Both the position numbers and the translations under genes were made by a program. Shown piece after piece: positions 17,452 to 26,055 of a stretch of 64,000 nt of DNA. The notes below the pieces were generated by a model. That model worked only from the letters and a program-made list of their open reading frames with translations. It searched no databases and had not been told where the DNA came from. The stretch spans positions 310,001-374,000 of the forward strand of contig NZ_JAEMUW010000002.1 of NCBI RefSeq assembly GCF_016598485.1, written 5' to 3'. This DNA is from Micromonospora coerulea (GTDB lineage: Bacteria > Actinomycetota > Actinomycetes > Mycobacteriales > Micromonosporaceae). Numbering within the stretch: the first letter of the stretch is position 1; every line of letters starts with the position of its first letter.

Positions 17452-17838
17452 GTGGGCTGGTTGCGGGATCGGCTCGGCCGCCTTCGGGGTGGGCCGATGG
17501 ATGTCGCGGAGCGGCTGACCGGTGGCCTGCTTCATCTCGAGCAGGAGCAGGCGGACCTCAGCGACCGCGACACGGTGCGGAGATGGCTGCGCGAGATGCG
17601 CCCGGAGCACCAAACGCAGGTGTTTGTTCACCGACAGTGGGGCACGGTCGTCGCGGTCGCTGATCGCGGCCAGTCGGTGGGGGTGTTTCTGTCCGACGGC
17701 AAGAACACCTGGATTGCCGCCGCTCCTGGGACGACCAATGGCCAGCATCTGACCCCTGAGCAGATCGAGTACGTCCTGCTCGATGCGCTTACCGCGCCGG
17801 GGCCGCCAACCTGGGCGAAGTGGCAGGACTTCCCCTGA
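17452..17838 (+). CDS. Uncharacterised protein, possible Imm-like fold
   Basis: A 128-residue protein with no family I recognise. GTG 17452 follows GGGGAGG, and codon use is typical of a real gene. It is soluble with no signal or membrane segment. The order is a short N-terminal helix region, a charged stretch, then alternating strands (TQVFVHRQWGTVVAVADRG, SVGVFLSDGKNTWIAAAPG) and a C-terminal helix. This alpha/beta pattern resembles small immunity-type proteins, but no toxin gene is adjacent and I do not assign a function. It stands alone between the Rrf2 gene and a convergent FAD oxidase. Confidence 0.7.
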   Translation: MGWLRDRLGRLRGGPMDVAERLTGGLLHLEQEQADLSDRDTVRRWLREMRPEHQTQVFVHRQWGTVVAVADRGQSVGVFLSDGKNTWIAAAPGTTNGQHLTPEQIEYVLLDALTAPGPPTWAKWQDFP

Positions 17839-17876
17839 TAGGCGTCGGGGGGTCAGGACTGCTTGACGGCACGATG

Positions 17877-19451
17877 TCAGTCGACAAGGACACCGGGATT
17901 GAGCACACCGTGTGGGTCGAGCGCCGCTTTGGCCGCCCGCAGGGCCATCGCGAACGGTTCGGGGCGTTGCCGGTCGTATCCGGGACGGTGGTCCCTGCCC
18001 ACGCCGTGGTGGTGGGTGACCGTGGCGTGATGCCGGGCGAGAATCTCCATGGCGGCGACCTTCACGTCGTCCCACATAACCAGTTCCTGCCCTCGGCGGC
18101 CGACGCCGATGACGGTGAAGTAGAGCGCCGGCCCGTCCGGATAGACGTGCGTGAAGCGGCAGTTGATGATGCCTGGTGATCCCGTAATCTCTTCGACCGC
18201 CGCCCCGACGCTCGCTCGCACCGCCTCGTACAGGTCCAAGGCTCGGTCCCAGGTGCAGGCGGTCTCGAACGTCTCAACGATCGCTCCCATCCGGGCCAGG
18301 CCGTCGCGCAGGTAGGGCGCGCGCAGGAAGGACGTGCGCCACGCCTCAGCGGAGCGGTCCGCGCCGTCACCGTCGCCGCAGCGCGCGCCGCCGTGCTCGC
18401 GAGCGATGGTGAGCAGTTCAGCGAGTTGTCCTTCGACGGGGTAATCGGCCGACTCCACCCCCACCACGAGCATGGCCTCACCGTTTCGTGCCACACCGGA
18501 CAGCAGGGCTTCACCGGGGTCGAGCAGGCGGCAGTTGGCGGGGTGCCGCCCGGATTGCGCGACCGCCCGCACGGCCTGCATCGCCGCCGCCATGTCCTCG
18601 AACGCGACGGTTGCCGACGCCTTGTGGCGTGGCCGCTCCTGCAGCCGCATCCACGCTTCGGTAATCACCCCCAGGATGCCCTCGGATCCAAGGAACAGGC
18701 GGTCGGGGGACGGGCCCGCTCCCGATGCCGGCAGTCGCCAGGATTCGCCCGTTCCGACGGGCGTTACGACGCGCATCGACTCCACCAGGTCGTCGATGTG
18801 TGTGTACAGCGTGGCGTAATGCCCACCGGCGCGGGTGGCAAGCCACCCGCCGAGCGTGGAGAACTCGTAGCTCTGCGGATAGAACCGCAGCGTCAGCCCG
18901 TGCGGACGCAGCTGATCCTCGAGCACGGGGCCACGCGCGCCGGCTTGAATGCGAGCGGCGCGGCTGACCCTGTCGACCTCCAGCACCCGGTCCATGGCGG
19001 TCAGGTCGAGCGAGATGACGCCGCAGTGATCCGCGCCGCCCGATGCCGGACGGTACTCGACACCGCCGACCACCGAACTGCCCCCGCCGTAGGGGATCAC
19101 CGCCACACGGCGGCTTGCGGCCCAGTCGAGCACATCCACGATCTCGGCGTCGGTCTGCGGATATGCCACAAGGTCGGGAGCGCAGGCCAGGTCGCCGTGA
19201 AGGGCGCGGACGACGTCGCGGTAGGCCTTGCCGTAGGTGTGCCCGACCCGATCGGCCGGCGCCGCGGAGAAGCGCGGCGCAAGTGCGGCCGGCGGAGTGA
19301 TGCGAGCCTGAGGGACGACCAGCTGCTCGATGCGAGGAATGGGTAGGGGCGTCGACGACAGCCCGGGCAGCCGCGTGCCCAGCGCGACACACTCGTCGTC
19401 CGACAGGGCACAATCCGTTCGCCCCCACCCCCACCACGACCGATCACCCAT
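17877..19451 (-). CDS. FAD-binding oxidase, alkyl-DHAP-synthase-like
   Basis: A 524-residue flavoprotein with the PCMH-type FAD-binding domain (VIPYGGGSSVVGGVE; EFSTLGGWLATRAGG) and a C-terminal FAD-oxidase cap ending in TVTHHHGVGRDH and DPHGVLNPG. These motifs group it with alkyldihydroxyacetonephosphate-synthase-like and D-lactate-dehydrogenase-like enzymes. The substrate is unknown. The ATG at 19451 follows AAGGAG. It lies 39 bp downstream of an SRPBCC gene, with a perfect 13-bp palindrome between them. Confidence 0.88.
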   Translation of the reverse strand: MGDRSWWGWGRTDCALSDDECVALGTRLPGLSSTPLPIPRIEQLVVPQARITPPAALAPRFSAAPADRVGHTYGKAYRDVVRALHGDLACAPDLVAYPQTDAEIVDVLDWAASRRVAVIPYGGGSSVVGGVEYRPASGGADHCGVISLDLTAMDRVLEVDRVSRAARIQAGARGPVLEDQLRPHGLTLRFYPQSYEFSTLGGWLATRAGGHYATLYTHIDDLVESMRVVTPVGTGESWRLPASGAGPSPDRLFLGSEGILGVITEAWMRLQERPRHKASATVAFEDMAAAMQAVRAVAQSGRHPANCRLLDPGEALLSGVARNGEAMLVVGVESADYPVEGQLAELLTIAREHGGARCGDGDGADRSAEAWRTSFLRAPYLRDGLARMGAIVETFETACTWDRALDLYEAVRASVGAAVEEITGSPGIINCRFTHVYPDGPALYFTVIGVGRRGQELVMWDDVKVAAMEILARHHATVTHHHGVGRDHRPGYDRQRPEPFAMALRAAKAALDPHGVLNPGVLVD

Positions 19452-19472
19452 GCCGTCACTCTCCTTGGCGAA

Positions 19473-19485
19473 TGAGTTGAACTCA
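19473..19485. promoter_or_regulatory. 13-bp perfect palindrome before the FAD oxidase gene
   Basis: TGAGTT-G-AACTCA lies in the 39-bp gap between the SRPBCC gene and the FAD oxidase, 22 bp upstream of the latter's ATG. It could be an operator for an internal promoter. No cognate regulator is visible. Confidence 0.35.
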
Positions 19486-19490
19486 ACCTT

Positions 19491-19940
19491 TTACAGCTGA
19501 CCAGGGTCATCCTCCACACGGGGCAGCGGGGCCGGACCCATCGCTGCGGCGCGTTGCGCGAGCCGGTCGAGACGCACTTCCGCCACGCCGCGGTAAGCGT
19601 TCGCGAGCACGCGGGCGAGCGGGCCGCGGTGCTCGAACCCGTGCGTGACCAGGGTTCGACCTGTGCTGTGGGGCCGGAGCTGCCAGGTACCGGTTTCGGC
19701 GAACCCGGGCACCTTCCAGGCAGTGTCGATGCGCTCGTCCTCGATCACCGTGTAGCGCCACGTGCCGCGGAGGCCGGGGCGGACGACGATGGCGAATTCT
19801 CGGTCCGCTGCGGTCCCGCCCGGATCCTCGATTGACAGGAACGCGGAGTTCCAGTCGGGAAGCCGGGCCGCGTCGAGGAGGATCTCGCGTACTCGCGCGG
19901 ACGTCTCATCGATGATGCGGGTTGCTTGCTGGGTGCTCAT
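19491..19940 (-). CDS. SRPBCC family protein
   Basis: A 149-residue START/Bet-v1-like protein. The N-terminal helix with RVREILLDAARLPDWNSAF, the central strands (WRYTVIEDERIDTAWKV) and a long C-terminal helix (ANAYRGVAEVRLDRLAQRA) match polyketide-cyclase-like SRPBCC proteins, which bind hydrophobic ligands. ATG 19940 with AAAGGG upstream was chosen; longer versions lack a ribosome site. It precedes the FAD oxidase and follows the sigma-factor unit in the same direction. Confidence 0.8.
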   Translation of the reverse strand: MSTQQATRIIDETSARVREILLDAARLPDWNSAFLSIEDPGGTAADREFAIVVRPGLRGTWRYTVIEDERIDTAWKVPGFAETGTWQLRPHSTGRTLVTHGFEHRGPLARVLANAYRGVAEVRLDRLAQRAAAMGPAPLPRVEDDPGQL

Positions 19941-20119
19941 GGCTGCAATCCCTTTCGCCTGAGCAGGGCTTCGCCGGCCGGTTGGTCGGTGACGAGTTCC
20001 GAGAGGATTCCGGTGATCTCGGGAAGGGTTCGCCCCGCGAGGTGTGGATGTGAGGGTACTGGCGTTGCTGGATCGATAGGGGTTCGTCGAGGTAGCGCCG
20101 GCGTCGGGTCGCCCAGGGC

Positions 20120-21040
20120 TCATTGCGTCCCGACGTCGTGCGCGGTGCCATCGGCGATGGCCCGGAGTTTTTCGGGGTTGGCCACGTTGTGGATGGCGGT
20201 GACGCGGCCGTGGGTGTCGAAATCGAAGGTGACGGTGGCGATCACCCGGCCTACTCCGCTGAACACGATCCCGAGCCCGCCGTTGATCTCGACGAGTTCG
20301 GCGTTCATGTCGGCGGGCTCGACGCCCTGGTAGGTGACGGTCCCGATGGCTGCGAACCAGGCGGCCACGGTGGACGCACCCACAACCGGACGCATGGCCT
20401 GGCGGACCTTGCCGCCGCCGTCCGTCCAGAGCGTGACGTCCGGGGAGAGCAACTCCATCAGGGCGTTGATGTCGCCGCCGGTCGCAGCGGCGAAGAACCG
20501 CTCCGTGACCTCGCGCTGCCGCGACCGGTCCGCCGTGAAGCGCGGCCGCCGGGCCCGCACATGCTCACGGGCGCGATGCGCGGTCTGCCGCACCGCGGCT
20601 TCTGAACGCTCTACCGCCGCCGCGATTTCGGCATGGCTGAAGCCGAACACCTCCTTCAGCACGAACACCGCACGCTCCAGCGGGCTCAGCGTCTCCAGCA
20701 CCATCAGCATCGCCATCGACACCGACTCAGCGTCCATGACCGCCTCGGCGGCGTCGCCGCTGGTAAGAATGGGCTCCGGAAGCCACGGCCCCACATACAT
20801 CTCACGCTTGTGCCGGGTCGAGCGCAGGCGTTCCAGCGCCAGATTCGACACGATCCGCGCCAGGTACGCCTTGGGGTCGGCCACCTGCGCCCGGTCGGAG
20901 GCCGACCACTTGATCCAGGCGTCCTGGACCGCATCCTCGGCATCGGCCGCGGTGCCGAGGATGCGGTACGCCACCGAGAACAGCAGATTACGATGCTGGT
21001 TGAACACCTGCTGGTCGAGGTTGGGAGGCGGGTGGGTCAC
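20120..21040 (-). CDS. ECF41 family RNA polymerase sigma factor (SigJ-like)
   Basis: A 306-residue sigma factor. Sigma2 (LFSVAYRILGTAADAEDAVQ) and sigma4 (LSPLERAVFVLKEVFGFSHAEIA) are followed by a SnoaL-like domain of about 100 residues. The linker WLPEP and the C-terminal NPEKL (NPDKL in most) are ECF41 hallmarks. In this group the SnoaL-like tail controls activity instead of a separate anti-sigma factor. GTG 21040 overlaps the upstream oxidoreductase stop by 4 bp. ECF41 genes are usually paired with a carboxymuconolactone decarboxylase, an oxidoreductase or an epimerase, and here the coupled gene is an oxidoreductase. Confidence 0.92.
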   Translation of the reverse strand: MTHPPPNLDQQVFNQHRNLLFSVAYRILGTAADAEDAVQDAWIKWSASDRAQVADPKAYLARIVSNLALERLRSTRHKREMYVGPWLPEPILTSGDAAEAVMDAESVSMAMLMVLETLSPLERAVFVLKEVFGFSHAEIAAAVERSEAAVRQTAHRAREHVRARRPRFTADRSRQREVTERFFAAATGGDINALMELLSPDVTLWTDGGGKVRQAMRPVVGASTVAAWFAAIGTVTYQGVEPADMNAELVEINGGLGIVFSGVGRVIATVTFDFDTHGRVTAIHNVANPEKLRAIADGTAHDVGTQ

Positions 21041-22242
21041 CGCGCCTCCCGGACCCTGGTGAAGCGACCGCCGCGGGGCCAGAACGCGCCCGAGGCGGGC
21101 ATCTTCTTCATACGGCCGTACGTCGGCCAGGGCGAAGCAGTCACCGTCTCCTTGTACCGGACCGCCAGGCGGCCGGTCAGACACATCCGCCGAGGACTGT
21201 CGTCCGGGTGGGTGAACTGCACCACCGCGTCGTGCCGGCCCAGGCTCACCGGCGTGTGGTAGTAGCCGAAGCGGAACGGCTTGGGCTGCTTGCCCTGCAA
21301 CGCACGTACGATCGACACCGCAGCGTGCACACCGGTCGGCATACCACTCTGGCAGGTGCCGTGCATGACGCCGTAGCCCTGGCGAACCGCGGCCGCGTCG
21401 CCGACGGCGTACACCTGCGGGTGCGACACCGACCGCAGCGCGGCGTCGGTGACGATGCGGCCGCGCTCGTCGACAGTGAATCCGGCGGCGGCCGCCAGCG
21501 GCGACACCCGCGTACCGCTCGTCCACAGGAACGCGTCGGCGGCGATGGTCTCCCCGCCCGCCAGCTCGACCGCATCGGGCAGTACCTTCACCACCTCGAC
21601 CCCGCTGCGCACCTGGACGCCCAGGCGCGCCAGCGCGGACTGCAGGTACGCCTTGGCTTTCGGGTTCATGGCCGCACCGGGTTCACCCCGGCCGAGCAAC
21701 ACGACGTTCAGCTCGGGGTGCCGCTCGGCGATCTCCGCGGCCGACTCGACACCGGTCAACCCGCTGCCACCGACCACCACCGTGCCGCCATCCCGCCGCG
21801 CCAGCCGATCGGCCAGGAACTTGGCGTCCTGGGCGCTGTTCAGGGTGTACGCGTAGTCCTCGACCCCCGGCACCGCCGCCGTGTCGGCCACGCTGCCCAG
21901 CCCATACACCAGCGTGTCGTAGTGCAGGACCCGGTCGTCGTCGATCCGCACGATCTTCGCGTCGGCGTCCACCGCCGTCACCCAGCCGCGCACGAACTGC
22001 GCACCCGTACCCTCCAGCAGCTGCGGGACGCTTAGCTCGGCGACCTGCTGCCCGGTCGCCGTCATGTGCAGCCGCAGCCGCTCGGTGAACCGCTCCTGCG
22101 CATTCACCAGGGTCACCTGCACATCTTTGCGCCCCTTGACCCGAGCCGCGAGCTGGATCGCCGCGGACATGCCCGCGTAACCCGCCCCCAGGATCACCAC
22201 GCGGTGGGTGGCCGCCACACCGGCTTCATGCTGTGCGCTCAT
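21037..22242 (-). CDS. NAD(P)/FAD-dependent oxidoreductase (NDH-2-like)
   Basis: A 401-residue pyridine nucleotide-disulfide-type flavoprotein. FAD motif VVILGAGYAGMSAA, NAD(P) motif TVVVGGSGLTGVESA, and second FAD motif QVYAVGDAAAV; there is no redox-active CxxxxC, as in type II NADH dehydrogenases. ATG 22242 has GGAGGAAGG upstream. It is coupled to the ECF41 sigma gene and is the likely target of that sigma factor. It could act as a membrane-peripheral NADH or ferredoxin dehydrogenase; no anchoring helix is obvious. Confidence 0.88.
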   Translation of the reverse strand: MSAQHEAGVAATHRVVILGAGYAGMSAAIQLAARVKGRKDVQVTLVNAQERFTERLRLHMTATGQQVAELSVPQLLEGTGAQFVRGWVTAVDADAKIVRIDDDRVLHYDTLVYGLGSVADTAAVPGVEDYAYTLNSAQDAKFLADRLARRDGGTVVVGGSGLTGVESAAEIAERHPELNVVLLGRGEPGAAMNPKAKAYLQSALARLGVQVRSGVEVVKVLPDAVELAGGETIAADAFLWTSGTRVSPLAAAAGFTVDERGRIVTDAALRSVSHPQVYAVGDAAAVRQGYGVMHGTCQSGMPTGVHAAVSIVRALQGKQPKPFRFGYYHTPVSLGRHDAVVQFTHPDDSPRRMCLTGRLAVRYKETVTASPWPTYGRMKKMPASGAFWPRGGRFTRVREAR

Positions 22243-22831
22243 CGTTTCGCCTTCCTCCACACGTTGCTGACGACCAGGAGATGCAAGCTGCCCGCCTGCC
22301 CGTGACATGACGTCCATGTGACGCGCGACACACTCGGCGGTAGTGCGGTGATCGCCGCCAGCCGGTCGAGCACGTCGCGCCCGCTGTCGAGCGGGCCGGT
22401 GGGGTGGCGAACTGGTGGGCCGGGCAGCCGGCCGGGTAGCGAGTCACCGCCGGCCGTGGTCGCCCGTGAGCAACTTCTATGGCAGTCCCTGCGCTGACCG
22501 AACCGATCGCTGGTCGTAGGTCTGCCCGTGAGCATCTTGATTCCGGTCACGCGGCACCTCGGCCGCTCCTACGCTGGAGGTCAAGGTGGGGCCCGTTGAC
22601 TACCGCGGCGCCAACCCGTTTGAGCCCGTTGGCAGGCGGGTGCTGTGGAGCAGGTCGTCAAGCTAGACACCGAGACGACCACTCGTCGAGGCGCTCGCCG
22701 CGCAGGCCGGTCATCTCTCGGGCGCAGGCCGGTCACGTGTGCGGCGATGGCCATCGGGTGCGGGCAGCGGTCCAGCATCGGTTCAGTCACGTCCGCTGTG
22801 CCTCGCACAGGATCTGAGACAGGAGCCAAAC
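22243..22831. other. 589-bp intergenic region between divergent genes
   Basis: No credible gene was found here: the open frames lack ribosome sites and family motifs and are rich in Arg, Pro and Ser. It must contain the promoters of the oxidoreductase-sigma unit and of the NmrA gene. I looked for the ECF41 promoter pattern (TGTCACA, then CGTC about 16 bp on) and found only a TGTCAC at about 22303-22308 on the minus strand, with wrong spacing. Confidence 0.5.
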
Positions 22832-23596
22832 ATGCGTGTGGCCGTCGCCGGCGCATCCGGCAACATCGGGTCCCTCACGGTGGCCGCCCTGCGCCGCCAC
22901 GGACACGACCCGGTACCGATCAGCCGGTCGCACGGTGTTGACCTGTTGACCGGTCAAGGGGTGGACGAGGCTCTGGGCGGCGTCGACGCTGTCATCGATG
23001 CGATCAGCGCGCCACCCGCCGACCGCGAGGCCACGGCGACGTACTTCGCCACCACCACCCAGAATCTGCTGAAAGCCGAGCAGCAAGCCGGTGTTCGGCA
23101 CCACGTGCTGCTCTCGATCGTCGAAGTCCACCGCATCGCAGGAACTGCCCACTATTCGGGCAAGCGGGAGCAGGAGCGCCTGGTATCTGCCGGACAGGTG
23201 CCGTGGACCATCGTTCCCGTCGCGCAGTTCTTCGACTTCGCCGCGACGGTGGCCAGATGGACCGAACGTGATGGCACGGCTTACCTCGCGCCATTGCTCG
23301 TCCAGCCGATCGCACCAGCTGACGTGGCCGACGTTCTGGCGGAGGTCGCAGGTGGCCCACCGCAGGGACGCCATCGTGATGTGGCCGGTCCCGAACGTCA
23401 GGACCTTGTGGACATGGCACGCCGAACCCACCAGGCACTGGGACGCGTCATGAAACTCGTCCCCACCTGGGAAGCGATCCTCGGCCCGGACATGGCGGGC
23501 AACGTGCTGCTGCCGGGACCGGATGCCCGGATAGCGCCCACGACCTTCGACGACTGGCTCGCGGATCAGGAAGCGGAACGAGTACTCCGGCGTTAG
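22832..23596 (+). CDS. NmrA-like/SDR NAD(P)-binding protein
   Basis: A 254-residue protein with MRVAVAGASGNIGSLTVAAL as dinucleotide motif, LLTGQGVDEALGGVDAVIDA, and a C-terminal NAD-dependent epimerase-like region. It is a paralogue of the product of 15943-16683, sharing the DLxTGxGxDxAL and GVRHxVxLSIV blocks. ATG 22832 follows AGGAG. It is divergent from the oxidoreductase-ECF41 pair; epimerase or oxidoreductase genes are typical ECF41 partners, so it may belong to the same regulon. Confidence 0.85.
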   Translation: MRVAVAGASGNIGSLTVAALRRHGHDPVPISRSHGVDLLTGQGVDEALGGVDAVIDAISAPPADREATATYFATTTQNLLKAEQQAGVRHHVLLSIVEVHRIAGTAHYSGKREQERLVSAGQVPWTIVPVAQFFDFAATVARWTERDGTAYLAPLLVQPIAPADVADVLAEVAGGPPQGRHRDVAGPERQDLVDMARRTHQALGRVMKLVPTWEAILGPDMAGNVLLPGPDARIAPTTFDDWLADQEAERVLRR

Positions 23597-24040
23597 AGAT
23601 TTGTCAGCGAATGGGCCGGGTGTGCCGGCTCGGCACGTTTCACACCCGCCGCCGCCACCCGCCCGGGCACCATGCGGACGCCGCGGCCCGGTGGGCCGAG
23701 ATGCATCGGTTCCGGGGCATCGAGGATGACGGGACGCCGACGACTCCTGGGCATCGCTGCGCACCGCTGGCACAGCAGTCCCGCCCGCAACGACTTCCGG
23801 CGATGCCCTGCGCCACCGCTCGGGCGGCCACGATGATAGCGGTGTCAGCTTCTGCTCGGCCGCTGGCGTGCCCATGACCTGCGTGGGCCTGGCGGCCGAC
23901 CCGCGGTGGCCGCCGGCCGGATCCGCCTCGATTGGGCCAGATCCCGAGCGACATGTCCCGGAGCAGCCGCACCCCGCCTGGCAATGGAGCTTCTTGAGCG
24001 TGGCGCCCCGTTTCTGCAACAGTGCCGAAAGGGTTGTGAG
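23597..24040. other. 444-bp intergenic region upstream of the capsule locus
   Basis: No gene with a ribosome site or recognisable motif was found on either strand. The stretch precedes the gamma-glutamyltransferase gene and should hold the promoter of the poly-gamma-glutamate locus. No convincing -35/-10 pair was seen. Confidence 0.4.
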
Positions 24041-25921
24041 ATGTCCGCACGCAAGCTGCACCACCTGATTTCCACCCTGGTGCTCGCGCTCGCCGTGCCA
24101 GCCGCGACAGTGCCCGCCGGAGCGGGAGCGAAGGTCGCGCCCTCGGACGTCTGCGCGAATGCGACCAGCGGCCGGAAGACCGATGCGGTGGGTACGAAGT
24201 TCATGGTGGCGGCCGCCCATCCGCTCGCCAGCGAGGCCGGTTGCCGGATCCTCGCGCGGGGTGGCCGGGCCGCGGACGCGGCAGTAGCGGTGCAGGCCGT
24301 GCTCGCCGTGGTGGAGCCGCACGCCTCGGGGCTGGCGGGCGGCACGCTCATCAACTACTGGGATGACGACAAGGAGAAAATCCGGTTCTTCGACGGCTTG
24401 GCCAGAGCCCCGGAGAAGGTGACCGAGAATGTCCGGACCCCCACCGAGCAGGAACGCAATGGGCTCCGGACGGATCGGTTCCCGAACGCGGCCGGGGCAT
24501 CCGGACGGTCGTTCGGTGTCCCGGGCACCCTGCGGGTGCTCTCGACGGTGCACAGCGAGTACGGTGCCCTCCCGTGGGATGAGCTCTTCGATGACGCCAT
24601 CCGGCTCGCCGCGAACGGCTTTCCGATGTCCGCCAGCCTGCACGACGGCTTCGAGGAGCGCTTCAACGGGCGGAAGCGCTGCAACTACCCCGACCTGCGC
24701 CCCCGCTACTGCAACGGCGACGAGCCGAAGCCGGTCGGAACGATGCTGCGCAACCCCGAGATCGCTGAGGTGCTGCGCGAGATCCGCGACGGCGGCGCGG
24801 ACGCGTTCTACGACCCGGCGGGCAAGATCGCCCCGGCGATCGCGGCGCACGCGGCCAAGGGGCCCGTCAAGCTCAAGGGGAACACGGCGGGTCCGGTGGT
24901 GATCCCCAGTCTCATGACGCCGCAGGACTTCGCCGACTACACGGCGGTGGAGCGCCCCGAGGTGTGCCGGAAGGCGCTCGGCCTGTCGGTCTGCACCGCG
25001 GCGCCGCCAGCGTTCGGAGGAGTGGCCACCCTGCAGATGCTCGGGATGCTCGAACGCGGACAGGTGGCGAGGACCAAGCCCGCCTCGGCGGACCGGATCC
25101 ACCTCTCCGTCGAGGTCAGCCGCCTGGCGAACTTCGACCGCCGGGCGTACGTGGGTGACCCGGACTTCCACGACGTGCCCGTGGCCGGGCTGCTCGACGG
25201 GAAGTATCTGGACAACCGGTTCGCCCTCTACTCTCCTGACCGGGCGATCCATCCGGTGGAGCCGGGCACCCCTCCGAACGTACCGCCACCCGCACCGTCG
25301 ATCAGCGACCAACCCGCCACCACGGACGTCGGCGACCCGACGAGCAACGCCAGCATCGTCGACGCGGACGGCAACGCGATCTCCATGACCACGACCAACA
25401 ACAGTCACTTCGGGTCACACCTGGAGGCGCGGGGCATGATGCTGAACAACGCGCTGAACAACTTCACGGACACCTTGTCGGTCTCGCCCGGCAAGCCCGT
25501 GAACGTCCAGGAACCGAAGAAACGGCCCACCGCCTCGCAGGCACCGACGCTCGTGCTCGACCGCGAGGGGAAGAGGCTGAAGCTCGTGATCGGCGCGGCC
25601 GGCGGCTCGCACATTCCTGACTACGTCACCCAGACCCTGGTGGGCGTGCTCGTCGACCGCATGAGCCCGGCCCAGGCACTCGATCAGGGCCACTACAGCG
25701 GGCAGGACATCACCCGCAAGTGTGACGGGAAGCGGGATGCGCCCTCCGAGCTCGAAGCGAACCGGCGGATCGCCCTGAACCTGCCTGACCTCGTGACGCG
25801 CGAGCACCCCTGCCCGAGAATCATCGCACTCGACAGTGGCCTCACCGCGATCGAGGTTCGAGGAAAGCAGCTCCTCGGCGCGGCGGACCAGCGCCGGGAC
25901 GGCGCCGCGACCGGGCGTTAG
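24041..25921 (+). CDS. Secreted gamma-glutamyltransferase, CapD/GGT-like
   Basis: A 626-residue N-terminal nucleophile hydrolase. A signal peptide (about 1-28) is followed by MVAAAHPLASEAGCRILARGG, then SGLAGGTL of the GGT family. The autoprocessing and catalytic threonine is Thr434 in DPTSNASIVDADGNAIS, with IGAAGGSHIPDYV near the C-terminus. ATG 24041 has AAAGGG upstream. GGT enzymes transfer or hydrolyse gamma-glutamyl groups. CapD of Bacillus anthracis, in the same family, cuts and anchors poly-gamma-glutamate to peptidoglycan. Its place before capA/capB/capC homologues suggests a CapD-like role; a glutathione-type GGT is the alternative. Confidence 0.9.
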   Translation: MSARKLHHLISTLVLALAVPAATVPAGAGAKVAPSDVCANATSGRKTDAVGTKFMVAAAHPLASEAGCRILARGGRAADAAVAVQAVLAVVEPHASGLAGGTLINYWDDDKEKIRFFDGLARAPEKVTENVRTPTEQERNGLRTDRFPNAAGASGRSFGVPGTLRVLSTVHSEYGALPWDELFDDAIRLAANGFPMSASLHDGFEERFNGRKRCNYPDLRPRYCNGDEPKPVGTMLRNPEIAEVLREIRDGGADAFYDPAGKIAPAIAAHAAKGPVKLKGNTAGPVVIPSLMTPQDFADYTAVERPEVCRKALGLSVCTAAPPAFGGVATLQMLGMLERGQVARTKPASADRIHLSVEVSRLANFDRRAYVGDPDFHDVPVAGLLDGKYLDNRFALYSPDRAIHPVEPGTPPNVPPPAPSISDQPATTDVGDPTSNASIVDADGNAISMTTTNNSHFGSHLEARGMMLNNALNNFTDTLSVSPGKPVNVQEPKKRPTASQAPTLVLDREGKRLKLVIGAAGGSHIPDYVTQTLVGVLVDRMSPAQALDQGHYSGQDITRKCDGKRDAPSELEANRRIALNLPDLVTREHPCPRIIALDSGLTAIEVRGKQLLGAADQRRDGAATGR

Positions 25922-26055
25922 CACCGCCGGTGGGGGTATGCGCCTGCCGCGAACCTCGCCGATCCGCCGGGTGACTGGTTGGTTCGGCGAGGGCGCGGCG
26001 ACGGCGTGCTCGACTCCGCCGCGCCATCCGCGCCAGAAAGGGGGCAGGACCGCCG

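Noticed and set aside
22243..22831. ECF41-type promoter (TGTCACA then CGTC)
   Set aside because: Only an incomplete TGTCAC with a much longer spacing to CGTC was found.
22787..25408. 873-codon open frame on the minus strand across the NmrA and GGT genes
   Set aside because: It is antisense to two well-supported genes, has no family motif or ribosome site, and shows the Arg/Gly/His-rich composition of a GC-driven shadow frame.
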